Source of the DNA: Caenorhabditis remanei
Taxonomy: Eukaryota > Nematoda > Chromadorea > Rhabditida > Rhabditidae
Assembly: GCF_010183535.1 (NCBI RefSeq)
Contig: NC_071329.1
Span: 10,788,001-10,852,000 of the forward strand
Direction of reading: 5' to 3'
DNA: 64,000 nt
Shown here: piece by piece, positions 36,138 through 48,886 of the stretch
How the letters are laid out: each line of letters opens with the position of its first letter
How positions within the stretch are numbered: position 1 is the stretch's first letter
Program-made: the position numbers and the translations under genes
Notes under the pieces: model-generated
Told to the model about the DNA's origin: nothing
Seen by the model: the letters and a program-made list of their open reading frames with translations, nothing else
The model's database searches: none

Positions 36138-38625
36138 TTACATGATGAATATCGCTCCCACTCTTATTACATTTTTTATTGCTTGTGTCACACTAATTGA
36201 GAACTCATCGTCAGGTAGACCTTCTGATTTAGCTGATCTTTGGATTGCTTCCACAATAGTTTCAGGAACCTCCAAAAGCTGTGAAATGGCGTCAAAGTAG
36301 GTTGATCCATGATTCAACATTACTTTACATGTGTAATAATATCTGAAACTTAATTGTTAAGAAATATCTTTCAAATCTTTGAACTTACAAGGGAACCTTT
36401 TTCATACACCGGTTGGGAATTTGATGAAACTTGGCACACATATGCTTTCGAATGTGCTCAATTGAATGGCGTTGTCAGAATTTGCAGAGTTCTTCTCATT
36501 GGCTAGAAATCTCGATCTGAAAATTCTGGAAATCCAAGCCTCAATTTGACCACGCGGCATCGCCCTCTTGACTCTCCTTCTCTCAATACAAAAAGCATCG
36601 AGAATGGCGCAGTGGTAGTGAGGGGGTGTGGTGTTGGGAAGGTGGTGGGTACGGTTCCTCTCCCCGAAATACTTTTTTTACATTTTTGAATTTCAATTTT
36701 AAAGAGTTTCTGATTGGCTCAAAGATTTTTTGGATTTTGAATCATTGAAAATTGATGACTGTGAGTTTAGGAAGCATTCATGACGAAAAACGAAAACTTT
36801 TTTTCGAGAATTTTTCGCTTTCCAATCATCAAGAGGTGGACGAAGTGAAAGAAAATATTTTGAAATAAAAGTTTTGAAATTACTTCATATGAACAAATCA
36901 CATGAGAAATAATTGTTTTTTTTTTTGAAAAAAAATTTACTTCGTCCACCTCTTGATGGTCGGAAAGCGGAAATATTCTCAAAAAAAAAAGTTTTCGTTT
37001 TTTGTCATAACTGCTTCCTGAACACACAATCATCAATTTTCGATGATTCAAAATCCAAAAAAAGATCTTTGAGCCAATCAGAAACTCTTTAAAATTGAAA
37101 TTCAAAAATGTAAAAAAAGTATTTCGGGGAGAGGAACCGTACCCACCACCTTCCCAACACCACACCCCCTCACTACCACTGCGCCATTCTCGATGCTTTT
37201 TGTATTGAGAGAAGGAGAGTCAAGAGGGCGATGCCGCGTGGACAAAATGAGGCTAGGATTTCCAGAATTTTCAGATCGAGATTTCTTGCCAATGAGCATA
37301 ACTCTGCAAATTCTGACAACGCCATTCAATTGAGCACATTCGAAAGCATATGTGTGCCAAGTTTCATCAAATTCCCAACCGGTGTATGAAAAAGGTTCCC
37401 TTGTTAGCACCTTCCTCCGATTTTCAACAAAAATGGTTGAGTCACTACCACCGCGGCATCCTCTTTTGCCTTCTTTGTTTTTCGTGCTGCTTCAATTTTC
37501 ACTTCACAAAGCTTCCGAGCGTTTTGCTCGCCATTAACCAATGGTCGAAAGTTGAAAATGACGGCAGTTTCATCGAACGACAGACCTCTACAAATAGCCA
37601 TAGCTCCAGAACGGGTGAAGGCATCAGAGGCAACTGTTAGTACGTCAGCGTCGCAATTGAAAAGAGCAAATTCAATCTGAAAAATCTAGGTTCCTTTTTT
37701 TACTGATACATTAAGAGTAGTACGATCTCTCGAATTTGTATTCTTCCCAAAAACTCACAACTCCGTGTTCGGCTAAAAATGGTTTCATTCCTGGATCAAG
37801 AGTTGTCATAACAGTTTCCACTCCAGCTTTTGCCTTTTCTGCTACGTCACTCAAAAGTTTGCTCTCCGTTACTGTTTTCGTTAACCAGCTCATTAATCCT
37901 CCGCTCATATCTATTTTATCTGTGAAGACATTACTGGAATCTGTACCAACCGATTTCACATTCTCGGTGTGATTAGATACTTCAACTGTTGCGGGGGAAG
38001 TTATCTGAAATACAGCGATATAAAAAATATAATAATGACAAGTAATGTGTACATTTTTTGTTTCTTCGACCATTGGAGTGATTGGAATTTCAGTAGTCGG
38101 AGCAGTTGTATTCAGTGTCGTCGGTTTTTCAGATTTCGCCGGTGCGTTCAAAGCTGGTTCGATTGTTTCTTGAACTACTTTCTTATCCAGTTTTCTCCCA
38201 GAATCCTCTGTCGTTGCCGGTGATTTGTTTTCAGAATTCACAGCGTTCGGGGTCACATCTGTATCCCCAGTTGCTGTTTTTGGAATCTCATCATTTTCAG
38301 ATTTGCTGAGAGAACTAGGATTTGGTGAAACTGATTTTGGTCTGGGTGCAAATGGATTCGGAGTGGGGTTGAAAACAGGAGGTACTGGTGGATTGAATGG
38401 TAGATTCGCATTAGGTTTAACAACATTTTCCGTCTTTCCATTGTTAGTTTTCTTAAGGATCGCGGCGACATTCGGCTGGAGCACTGGTGGTTTCGGCATT
38501 TCGAATGAAAGCGGTTTGGGTGGTGGAGGCATTTCGAATGCAGGTTCTGAAATTTGGTTCCTAGTCTCTATCAGACTGAAGTTTTCCTCTAAAAACATAC
38601 TTTTCTTTGTTTTATCGTCTTCCAT
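36138..38625 (-). CDS. PRRC1-like proline-rich protein
   Basis: Exons (minus) 38625-38053, 38004-37759, 37676-37411 and 36342-36138 give 429 residues, close to the ~445 of vertebrate PRRC1. The N-terminal half is Pro/Ser/Thr-rich (PPVPPVFNPTPNPFAPRP). The segment SGGLMSWLTKTVTES to VMTTLDPGMKPFLAEHG aligns with the conserved PRRC1 stretch that ends in TTLDPGMAPY. A C-terminal domain follows (FALFNCDADVLTVASDAF, then NHGSTYFDAISQLLEVPE). PRRC1 is linked to ER exit sites and PKA regulation in vertebrates. The last intron carries the element at 36388-37403. Removing it leaves a 49-nt intron. The ATG follows a TTTCCAG acceptor. Confidence 0.88.
36388..37403. mobile_element. Tc5-like fold-back element, TTA target duplication
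   Basis: Begins CAAGGGAACCTTTTTCAT and ends with its complement. TTA flanks it at 36385-36387 and 37404-37406. The arms are about 455-460 bp with a ~100-bp centre, so the element is nearly a full palindrome. No transposase is present. CAAGGGAA ends and TNA duplications are, from memory, features of Tc5-type elements. It lies in the last intron of the PRRC1-like gene, with its end 7 nt from the 5' splice site. Confidence 0.85.
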
Positions 38626-39120
38626 TTTTTTTGTCTGGAAATAACACAGGTTCTTTTTTTTCACACTCCATGTGCCTTATTTTTAAAGTAGTTATGTTTC
38701 GATGTTTGGTACGATTGGTTCATATGTGAATTACTGGATAATCAAAACAAATTTATATATATTTTTGAATTAAATAAGTAATTATTTATCATAATCTAGG
38801 TATAAAACATTGGCATTTTCGGAGTTCGATATATTCTTTGGACAAGCAATAATTGGGGAATATTAGCACTCAAATTTCAACTCTGAAAGATATTGTTATC
38901 TTCATAATTAATATTACTGGAAAACAGAAAGTTAGTAACTTAAATTGAACACATCGGGGGAAAAATGTGGTATTTGACAGGCACATAGGGCGGAGCAAAT
39001 GTTGAAAGCTGCCAAGATGGGTGAAAACCGGCAGTTACACAAAAACATACTGAAAATTCTGAAATAATCACATTGGCAAAGGGCAAAAAGCTGCGAGAAA
39101 AATATTGAATAGAACAGATT
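38626..39120. other. Spacer between pld-1 3' end and the PRRC1-like gene
   Basis: 495 bp, AT-rich, no coding sequence. It should carry the 3' UTR of pld-1 and the promoter of the PRRC1-like gene, or a short operon spacer, since both genes run on the minus strand. Confidence 0.5.
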
Positions 39121-42100
39121 TTAGGTGAAAACGGCACTGGGAACAAGTCCTTCTTTCGATGTAATTCCGGGAGTGAGAACAGCTTTGCACAGGAAGTTCA
39201 GTGGGAAATCGACGAGGACACCTGTAAAGTTCAATGACTTATTTTTGTGGAACTATCACTTTTACGTAGATTTCGAGTAAATGACATCACGAAACAATGA
39301 ATTTCCGCTGCAATACCAAAGGTTATTGAATCAAAGACTGATAAGAAAACTATCAAATAGAGAAAACTACAAACTTTCTTTGAGTAAATAGTCTAACCTT
39401 TTAGATCGCGAACACGTTCTTCAGCTTGCTGTGGGGAATATTCAGACATAGGAATCTGTGATGTCCACTTTTGGAATTCATCAAATGTTTCTACAAAATC
39501 TGTTGGATACGATCGGAAAACCTGAAAAAAACGTTGTTTTGAAATACTGACAAAATATATTTCAGTAATGACAAACTTCTTCATAAATTTGCGCGTTACT
39601 CTTTGCTGTTGATTGCCAAACGTCTACATAAAAACTGTCTGCGACTGGATCATCGCACGATACAGCATACGGGAACTTCGCTTTACGACGAGAATCCGGG
39701 AGAAGGCCGAGGTGTTCCTGAAAAAGACAACTCCAATCGTATGGGGTTCCTTCATATCTACCGTACCCTCATGCACTGCATTCGGAGACTTTTTGCAAAT
39801 CTTCCTGCCTCAAACGGCTTGCCATCCATTACTGATCGTTCTTTAACTACATCGGTATACACACAGCAAACTTCGGAATCACGGTTTCCGCACTGAAAGT
39901 TTTATAATGTGAGTTTTGACTCATTTATTCCTAGGAATTTCAGCATCATTCCTCAGATTTAAGCGAAAGTGTTTGCATACATTGAGTGCAAAAATGTCAC
40001 ATGAATCACCATTTTCCTTATTTTTGATGATAAGACCAACATTGATGGGCGGGCAAGAGTCTTTATTTATCGTTTAGAGTGTAGAGGCGGGTAGAAAGAT
40101 GACTGGGCCAAATAAAAGCACGACGAGAGGAAGTGAGTTGAAATAGTTTTTCGAATTTTGAAACTTTTGAACTCATACTTATTCTGATTTCGGACTATTA
40201 AAAAAATGGCTGCCGACGCTGATGCTATCATTGAAGTTATTCTGTGCATCTTCTTACCGGTAAGTACATTTTTATACGAATAAATTCTCACATACGCTAT
40301 TTGAGAGCAGTTAATTTTTATTTCGTCAAAGTTAATGTGAGAATTTCAGCCCCTTGCCATCTGGTGGCACACAAAAGAATGTGATATTCATGTTCTTATC
40401 GATATTATTCTCTGCCTCCTCTTCTGGATTCCAGCAATTATCTACGCAGTCTACATTTGCTTCTTGAGAAAGTAACTCATCGCTCCTAATAATCTTTTTT
40501 TCTCACCTGTGACCTGTCATTAATATTTGCTGATCCAATAATAACTGTTTCATCGTCCACAATTAACAGCTTACAGTGAATGTAGACCAGTTCAGATACC
40601 TGAAAAGTACAAATTATTGAAAAGAAGAGAAAGAGAGAAATAAAGCCACGATTTTATGATATGCAAGACCGCGAAAGTGTATTTGTTTGTTCGATCATGG
40701 CTGTGTAAATATGTTTCGAAAAAACTAGGAAGTGATAACAGGGAAACAGAAATGTCTACTTCGGAACTATACATTTTGAGTAGGAATTGCCTGCATATTG
40801 CAGAAAATTTGGAGACTTACTAATTTTTGTCCTAAGCGATCATAGGTTCGGAGGGAACCAACATGGATATACTTGAATGGATCGGGCATGACAGCTTTCA
40901 GCCTTTGAATCAAAGAATTCGGTCCCTGGCTCAATGACCGATATGTCCAGTGAAGAACAGCTTGAAGAGATGATCCACCAGGTGCACCTACATCTCCTTC
41001 GAATCCAGGTAGAAGCGGAATCATGATGTAGACCCGGAAGTTCTCTTTCTCTCTGAAAGAATCTTGCATATTGTGGTTACTTCGCATTTTTAAACATACT
41101 TGTAAGCTCGAACGATTCTATTGTAAATCACTTTGCAAATCTCATTCGTCACATCATTTGAATCAATCATTGAGACGAAAAATTGATTCTCAATGTAGAG
41201 ATAGTGCTGAAACCGAAGTAAATCATGAGAAACACTACTCAATGAACTCACTTTTGAGTTGGCAATCAACGAAAGATAAGCCATTTGAATAGAATCTTCG
41301 GTTTGGTTTATTAATCCAGACCAATTTGAAAGTGAACGAAGTACTTGGACATTGACCATTTCAGATGCATTCGCGGTCTTGAAGACACGTGGAACTCTAA
41401 CGTTCTCGTAACTTTTCGGAAGCAAATAAGGATAGTTATTGTCATCCTGAACGAATTCATCTTTATTAGCTTTAAAAATATTTTAATAATACCTTTAATT
41501 TCTCTGTTTTAGTTGCATTCCACCGCTGAATAAAATGACGGGCAACATCACGAGCGGGGGCTCCAAATGTGACTGAGTGGATATCATGCCATGGCATTCG
41601 GGGAGTTGTACCACGATCAATAAAATCTAAAAGCCTATGTTATTTTAAACTCCGAATTTTCCAGCTCACCATGGAATGGCATATCAACTTCTACAAAATC
41701 TTTCGCTATGTAGTTCACATAATCTTTTCCGTACCACAGTTTAACACCACCATCTATCTGATCATCTCCGTCTCCTTTCTCATCCATTTCTCTCAGTCTT
41801 AGCCAGTCCAGCTCGTAACCCATCGTTGCTTCATCACTTTCAAGCATTTGTTTCCACTTTCTTTTTGCTCTGTTACTTTTCCAATTACCAACAGCTCGTG
41901 TAATTCTTGAATCTTTCTTGGCTTTCCGTCGGTTTGGTGGAGTCTGTGCTCGATGCTTCTCTTTCTGAACTGCACCACTTTCAACGTATTCCTTATATTT
42001 TTCGGCTGCCTGAGCAAAATCCATTCCACTTTTTGCACATTTCTCCATCATCGAAGGTGCTGGACCAGCTTTATCGAGAATCTCAAGTGGAACGTGTTTC

Positions 42101-45100
42101 CGTTGTCTATCCAATGATGTAACTGCACGACGAAGATCTTTTTTATTCTTTTCTTTTTCCAATGTATTATCCTTGACTACTTTAACAGTAGTTGTTGTAG
42201 TCGTTGTCTTCGTAACCATTCCACCTGATGAAGACGTGGATTCAACAACAGTCGTTTTCGTTTCTTTCCAATTCTTTTGTGGATCAGCAGGACTTGAGTG
42301 ACGAACAGCTTCGTCAACTGGAAATTTATTAAGAGTACGAACAACCACTCTTCCTGTTTCTTTATCGGTGAATACAGTTTCCTCAATAATTTTCTTAACT
42401 TCTGGATCTTCTGATACATCTTCATCATCAACTTCTGTTTCTTGAGTTCTTTCAGTTACTTCTTGAGGTTCTTCAACTTCGTCAACTTCCTCAACTGCCA
42501 CGTGTTTCACTGATCCATTCCTTTCTCCTTTTTCGTTTCTTGGTGTTACTTTCTCATGTTCTTCGAGACCCAACGGGGAAAGAGTTAACGGCGCAGTCAT
42601 TAAACTTCTTAATCCACTAGCCATATTGGTACTGACTTGATGAGCGCCAGAATATTGAACCGATCCTAGATCAGTAAGAACGTGCCGATGATCATCCCAT
42701 CTTCCGAAACATAGATCAACTCCACCAACGAACGAAATAAGTTGATCAATGACAAGAATTTTCTCGTGATGAGCCCAGAAAAACGTTCCAGTTGATGGAT
42801 AGTGATCAGGATGTCTCATAACTTTAATATTCTCGTGAAGTCCTTGAAGAGTTCGTTTCGTGTATATGCTGTTCAAACCAAGAGCCATTTCCATTTCTTT
42901 GTAAAGTAATATAAAAATCTTCACTCCCTGTTCAGCCTTTCTCTTCAAAATCTCATCAAGACGCCAGTAATTTCCTTCGAGAGCTGGACGTTTCATGTAG
43001 ATTTCTGGACTAAGCCACCAATCAGTAATGTAGATTTCTTCTCTGGCCAACTCCATCATATCAGCTGCATATTCCATGTATGTCTTTGCATCGACAAACC
43101 ATTTGGCATGACAATTATCTCGAACTGGAAATGATGAACTGAAGCGATGAGGTTGCAACCATATGTTTCCAATTCCTCCCATTGCTTGTTCAATTATAGA
43201 TTTCCATGTGGCGGTGTCTTGAAGCCGTCGGCATTTCAGATGTAGCTCGCTGCAATTTATTTGCATGAAAATTATAAATTTTCAAAACATGACTAACTGT
43301 TGTGTGTTCGTAATGATCAATCCGGTTGGGATTCCTTCAGTTTCTTTTCCACCGGCAGCAACTTTGAAGTCACGATCCATCAGCAGTACCATACGAATTT
43401 GTTCACTTCGGTGATCCATATAGGCGACGAACGAGTCCCGAACCATCAACCATCTGAAATAAATTTAATTATTTTTGGTTCAGAAGAAAAACATTAAAAC
43501 ACCTTTTGCTCCATGGTAGAAGATATCGTACGCAACATTGTTTCCATCCAAGGAATACTCTTGAACCTCCTGGCCTCTTCTTCACAAATCCTTCTGTGTG
43601 TTTTCCACCGAGTTCATTTACAAATGAATACCTGGATACTTCAAGAAACTCAGCCGTTTCGTGATGATTTCTATTAATCGGAATGTGAAGAACCATTTGA
43701 AGCCAATTTTCCAGTAATTCCTTTCGATGTTCAAGATTGGTTACCATTGAGTCAGGCATCATAGGGAAACGTGGCAGTGTATGTCGATCCTTTTTTCGTT
43801 GTTGTCTCCGCTGTCGTTTCGGAGTTCCTTCAGAATTTGCTGTGGCATCCGCTTCTTCCGCAAGAATTCCAGATTGTACTGCTTGCTGCATATGAACTTC
43901 CTTTTTCTGTTCTTCTTCGACTTCTCCTGGTGATTCAACAGAGGCCAGTGGAGCTGAACTATATTTTGTTTCTTCAATTCCATCAGAGTCACGTTTCAAA
44001 ACTTCTAACTGAAAAAAATCCAAGTTCATCAATGAACGAATTTAGATCACTGTACTTTTGGATGTTTTTTCCTTTTTGAACTTTGATTCGAATAAGGGCA
44101 ATCGGGTTTGTGATCTGGAATAATATCGATCCCCATGTGTTCCAAATAATTATCGAATCGTTCTTGTGTTCTGAAAACATTGATAAAGTAGGGGGATCCT
44201 TACTTAAATTACTCAAGGCAGTAAAAAAACAAGCTTATCACAAACAAATGAACGAGCACAACAGCCTTGAGAAACTTACTCATCCTGAACTTTTCCTCGG
44301 AATCTGAATGGGGGTTAGTGAGTTTTAGTTAGCAGGGGTGAAATTGCAAAAAAGCTACAAACTTATTATGAAGGTTTGACTTAAAACAAAAAGAAAGCAG
44401 GACCCGAAAATTTTTAGGTGATCATAAATGCTAGAAATACCTTTTTATAGGAGCCATAAACTGTTCACGAGCTCGATGAGCCATTAAACGATTGTTAAGA
44501 AGTGTGAAATCTTTGTAATTTCGTACAACACTCCATCGAAATTGGCCATGCTCCAGTTCAATTGTATATCTGAAAGCCCATCAAATATATATCAAATGGA
44601 TAAATATAACTTACAGAAGTGTATTGATGAAATGAATACCACGATCTGTGTTTCTTTCTACTTTTACAATTTTTGCGTTGACGGGAACTCCAGGGATCCA
44701 ATACCCACGTCGACGTGCTTGTTGTTGGGTGTCGTATATTGACATGTACGGTATTATGCCTATGGAAAGAACTTAAATTATTTCTAAATAGAAGATGAAA
44801 CCTTTTCGACCAGGAGTTCCTGGAAGAGATTGTTGAAGAGCTGCTGCAACACAATCACAATATTGAATCTCATCATCATCAGAACTATCACTTCCATCAT
44901 CATAATCCAATGATTGAGGAGATGATATCTGAAATTTCAAGCTGATTAATTCATAGGAACACAGACTGATTTCTGATTTTGTTTACAATAATTTGGTAAA
45001 CTTTCTCACCTCGTCAATATGAACAGTTTTGCTATCACGTCGAACATTTAAATTGCTTGGAGGACTTTCAGCTCTTCCTTCATGATCTCGAAACCGAATA

Positions 45101-45430
45101 ACAGCTTTCTTCTGTTTTTCAGATGCTTGTGTAGCCGGAAGAAGACCTGGTATTCCACGGTCATGCATCACAGATGAGTTGACTGAAAATATATATTGGA
45201 AATTGAGAATTTGTTGACTTGGGAGTGTGAAGAAAAGTGCAAGTTTTATGAATTGAAGGAAAAAGTGATTTTTGATTTAGTAATGTTTTCTCCACTTTTT
45301 TGTGAACGTTTGAATCCGTGAAGAAAATTAATGCAAACTAACCAGAATTGTTTTCCGTCGTATCTTTCGGTTCCAAATGCCCGCTAGACGTCGTCCGAGG
45401 TCGTCTGGACTCTTCATCTTCGCTTTCCAT
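39121..45430 (-). CDS. pld-1: Phospholipase D
   Basis: Nineteen exons (minus: 45430-45343, 45182-45010, 44928-44802, 44759-44615, 44569-44441, 44303-44280, 44170-44056, 44008-43503, 43453-43298, 43249-41670, 41626-41493, 41446-41252, 41206-41100, 41052-40821, 40599-40507, 39892-39767, 39717-39577, 39521-39398, 39221-39121) total 1431 residues. Order: acidic N-terminus, PX domain (about 130-250), PH region (about 430-510), first HKD ([20 protein letters not shown]), a long Thr/Glu/Lys insert (about 720-980), second HKD ([20 protein letters not shown]), and the family C-terminus GLVPSAVFT. It hydrolyses phosphatidylcholine to phosphatidic acid on membranes. The intron at 40506-39893 contains a complete gene on the opposite strand. 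Intact. Confidence 0.96.
40206..40475 (+). CDS. PMP3/UPF0057 small membrane protein nested in pld-1
   Basis: Exons 40206-40259 and 40350-40475 give 59 residues. It has two hydrophobic helices separated by a short charged loop, with the family pattern ILCIFLPPLAIW, then [22 protein letters not shown]. Members are stress-associated proteolipids of the plasma membrane (Pmp3 in yeast). The gene lies entirely inside a pld-1 intron on the opposite strand, so the two transcripts are antisense. The length is typical of the family. Confidence 0.9.
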
Positions 45431-46715
45431 ACTTCTGATCCAGATGATTCAGAAGTCGTTGGTCCGCGGGTTTACCACTGAAAAAAAGAAAGCACTCTTT
45501 AAACTTAATATATTTTGGTTTCGTAATCTTTACAAGTGTGAAAACGAGAAAACGCGATGAATCATTGAACAAACTGTCAGAGATACGAGAGAGGAAACAA
45601 AAAAGAAACATATAAGTTGGTTTTTAAATAGGAAAATGGTAATGACGAAGAAAAATATATGCTATGAGAAAAATCAAGAGGAGTGAATCATCAAATATAG
45701 AAAAAGTTCACATTTCTCGATCGTCATGCTTGGTTTTGGAAATGATATTTCTGCAGGTCTGACAAGAAAGTTTATTGAGTAAAGATGATGAGAGGAAGCT
45801 GAATTATTTTTCTGAGAGCTCTGAACATAAAATCTGGGGAATCCTTTAATGACTAAAAATTTGTTGTGCGTGACTGTGAAAACTCCAGAGCAGGTCTAGA
45901 ACTTTTTTCAGAGGCTTCTGTCGGGAAAAATTGAGATTTTAACTTAGCGAATTTTTGTACAATTTCAGAATTATTTATCAACAAGTTTCTATCAATAAAG
46001 AACGAAAAAGGAGCAAAAATCGTACATAAAACGTGAGAAGTTCCCACGCGGAAGCAACTAATCGCGGCGTCGGGGTCATTCGCGCACTCTTCTCTGCGTC
46101 TCCTATCTTTGTTGTCTCATGCATTTTTATTCTATTTCTCTAATTTCTCTCTCCAGCGCCCAGTCTTTTCATACTCTCAAGGGCTTGTTTACATGAGCTG
46201 GAACCAATGTAAAACCACATTATATTGATTGTTTTCTGTTTGTAAACACAGGTTTATTATTCAGAAAAACTGAAAATTTAATGAAGGGTTTCACTTTAAA
46301 AATTGAGAAATGGGCCGGGCGTTTGAAGAGTGTAGTGGAGAAAACAACAAAATGGAACAGAATGAAGAATGTGTGTTAGGCGTATGAATGATACTGGGTG
46401 ATAAGAAAACAAAGGAAATATCGTAGACTGCCAACTAAAAAAAATAGGAAATAAATAAAGTTCTTCAGGTGAGTTCAGTTCGTACTGCTCAAGGAGGAAT
46501 CGTATCTTGAATATCCCGAGAAAAATACAGATTGGATACCGATGAAAATTTACTTGAATTTCGAAAAGGAAACTATCCACTCATATAAATCAGAGTACAG
46601 ACACTTTATCATTCATCATGTTCTTGGTTTGGGTGGCATCAAGGCGGGATAAAAACAAGATGTTATCCAGATTTGAATATGGTTACTTTGATGCCTATTC
46701 TCATTTTGTCTGCCT
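45431..46715. other. pld-1 upstream region
   Basis: 1.28 kb between divergent genes. It includes CTCTGCGTCTCC (about 46092-46103), a word common in worm promoters as I recall, and T/C-rich tracts. No coding sequence is supported. Promoters of pld-1 (-) and of the first C6-domain gene (+) should lie here. Confidence 0.5.
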
Positions 46716-47487
46716 ATGATGTTCCTTCTGTACATTACTCTCTATCTTTTGTTTTTGAACTTTTTAAGTTCTTGTATTCCCACTCAAAATGTTGAGCGTA
46801 AGTCTCTCTTGAGTTCATAGGTCTGAATAAAAAATAGGCGTATACGCTAAAGTCTTTTAAAGACAATCAAAACGATTTTGAAATATCACTTCTACGATGT
46901 TGTAGATGTGTCGACTTCTATTCTACTAGCCACTTCTCCTCATTCTTTGTCACCTTCAGTAGTCACTTCATCTACAGCAATAACTACAACTACAACTACA
47001 ACTACAACAACGACAACGACCTCAACAACTACAACAGCTACGGTCACAACTGCCTACCGTAAAAATTAAATCGAAGTTGCAAGCTGTATCTTTATTTCAT
47101 TTACAGCATGTTCTGGATGTGCAGAAATCTATAACAGTGCATGTCAGGGCTATAACATGCCAAGTTCTTCAAATTATTGCCTGACTCCAGAAGAAGTTCC
47201 TATTACATATACATTGGGTCCAGTTTCAGATCTTGGACTACCAGCAGATACTTGCTCGTAAGAAAACATTTTAGTGAATGAAATTGGAAAACATCAATTT
47301 TAGAACACGGCTATCTTGTCCATCTGGAACAGCTGCGAGAGTGAATGCTGTTGGTATTGGTTATATAAATGGAAACGGAGATGGTTCACCAACATTAGTT
47401 TATTGTTCTGAATCTGATGGTAATTGGTATGCAGATGTTGATGGTCACGTGGATCCAGTTATGGATATTGCATGCCAATATCCATAA
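46716..47487 (+). CDS. Secreted C6-domain protein 1, with Thr-rich linker
   Basis: Exons 46716-46797, 46906-47058, 47107-47257 and 47304-47487 give 189 residues. A signal peptide ends before SCIPTQNVE. A Ser/Thr-rich linker with a run of about 13 threonines follows. The domain then carries CSGCAEIYNSAC, TYTLGPVSDLG, ADTCSTRLSCPSG, VYCSES and ends DIACQYP. The spacing fits the nematode C6 (DUF281) domain as I remember it: six or more disulfide cysteines, extracellular. The function of the family is unknown. First of three tandem paralogues; the linker suggests O-glycosylation. Confidence 0.85.
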
Positions 47488-47818
47488 ATAGATAAGAATA
47501 CTGATTGTTCATTACATTGTATCACGGTTTTGCTCTCATTTGCTTTTTTTGTTTTCATGAAGATAAACGTTCTCAAATAATTATATTGGACACTCTCCAA
47601 AATGATCAGACACACAGACTAAACAGCATTTTCTGTATCTGATCATTGATAAAGATGCTAGTTTCCGCTGAATAATGTCTGGAGGTTCGGGCTGCCAACG
47701 AAACAAAACACTCGATATCATTCTGTATGAGGAACTGGAATAGGTTGCGTAATAGAATGAGAACATAAAGGTGATATTCAACCTTATATGTAGATAGTTT
47801 AGTCTGGTCTAGAACTAA
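47488..47818. other. Spacer between C6-domain genes 1 and 2
   Basis: 331 bp, AT-rich; nothing recognised beyond the likely 3' UTR of gene 1 and the promoter of gene 2. Confidence 0.4.
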
Positions 47819-48886
47819 ATGTTTCGTCCTCATATTTTTCTATATTATTTTTTGATTCAGGTTTTAAATGGATGTATTCCAACACAGAATATTGAAAGTA
47901 AGTTACTGAACATGTTTAAATAGTGACATTGTTTTACAGTAACTTGTCTCAATCCGAGATAAGGTTTAAACAACGAATATAATGCACTATACCCTAGATA
48001 TTTTCAAGCTACAATTTAATTAATTTATTTCATCGAAGGCTGAGAACCACTGACACGTGAAAATGAATTGGTTTTAGGAGTTACATGAAAGAGATGGGTA
48101 ATAAATAGGGAAAGAAAGTACAAGCAAAAGTTATCTTTGTCAAACGAGCAAGATATTGTTAATTTCCTTTATTTCGTATTCTCAAAAAAATTTCGAGGCT
48201 CTGTTCACCTTTCCAAGTCATTTCTCCCAAATAACCCCTTCAAATTCCTGACCTCCAGTGACATTTACTGTATATTTAAATAGTTAAATAAAATATCAAT
48301 ATCAAATTCCAGCAACTTCTACAACAACAACAATTACAACTACCACTACAACTACCACTACAACAACTACTGTAGCTCCTTTCCGTTTGTTTCATTTCTG
48401 AGAGATTGTGTAATTTCAAAAACCAATTGCAGCATGTAGCGTGTGCTCAAAAGTGTACGATACAGGATGTCAAGGAATGGGAGTTCCCAGTGCAACTAAT
48501 TGGTGTATAAAAGAAGCAGATGTTCCTGTCACATACACTTTAGAAGATGCTGGATATTCAACTGATTACACAACAATAACTGAAGTTTCATGCGTGTAAG
48601 TCTAAAGTGATTCATCAAAAGAATACATAAAATTGACACTTGATTCTCGAACTAATTCTTTTTATCACTCCCAAAGTCTCATGATTCCAGATCTACGCTC
48701 GCTTGCCCATCCGGATCCGTATCTTTCTTTTTATATGAAGGAATTGATTTGCTTGGCAATGCAGGAGGAGTTGATCCAACTACAGCTTATTGTGAAGAAG
48801 CAGGTTCATATTCAGGAACTTGGTACGTGGATATTGATGCTCATCAATACGAATTTACGGAAATGGCTTGTAGAAACTATGAATAA
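47819..48886 (+). CDS. Secreted C6-domain protein 2, with Thr linker
   Basis: Exons 47819-47897, 48313-48384, 48433-48595 and 48691-48886 give 169 residues. A signal peptide precedes NGCIPTQNIE. The linker is almost pure threonine (about 20 Thr) from a (CAACWA)n-like tract. The C6 domain follows: CSVCSKVYDTGCQGMG, VTYTLEDAG, VSCVSTLACPSGS, AYCEEAG, EMACRNYE. The first intron is 415 nt, much larger than in its neighbours. Same exon phases as copy 1, so a tandem duplicate. Intact. Confidence 0.83.

Noticed and set aside
36767..37165. Minus-strand open frame inside the PRRC1-like intron
   Set aside because: Lies within the palindromic Tc5-like element and is Phe/Lys-rich; not a transposase.
37102..37410. 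Apparent extension of the PRRC1-like protein into the element
   Set aside because: The element interrupts the intron; the true next exon is at 36342-36138 and keeps frame.
41799..42431. Basic Arg/Lys/Leu-rich minus-strand frames
   Set aside because: Shadow frames of the long pld-1 exon between the two HKD motifs.
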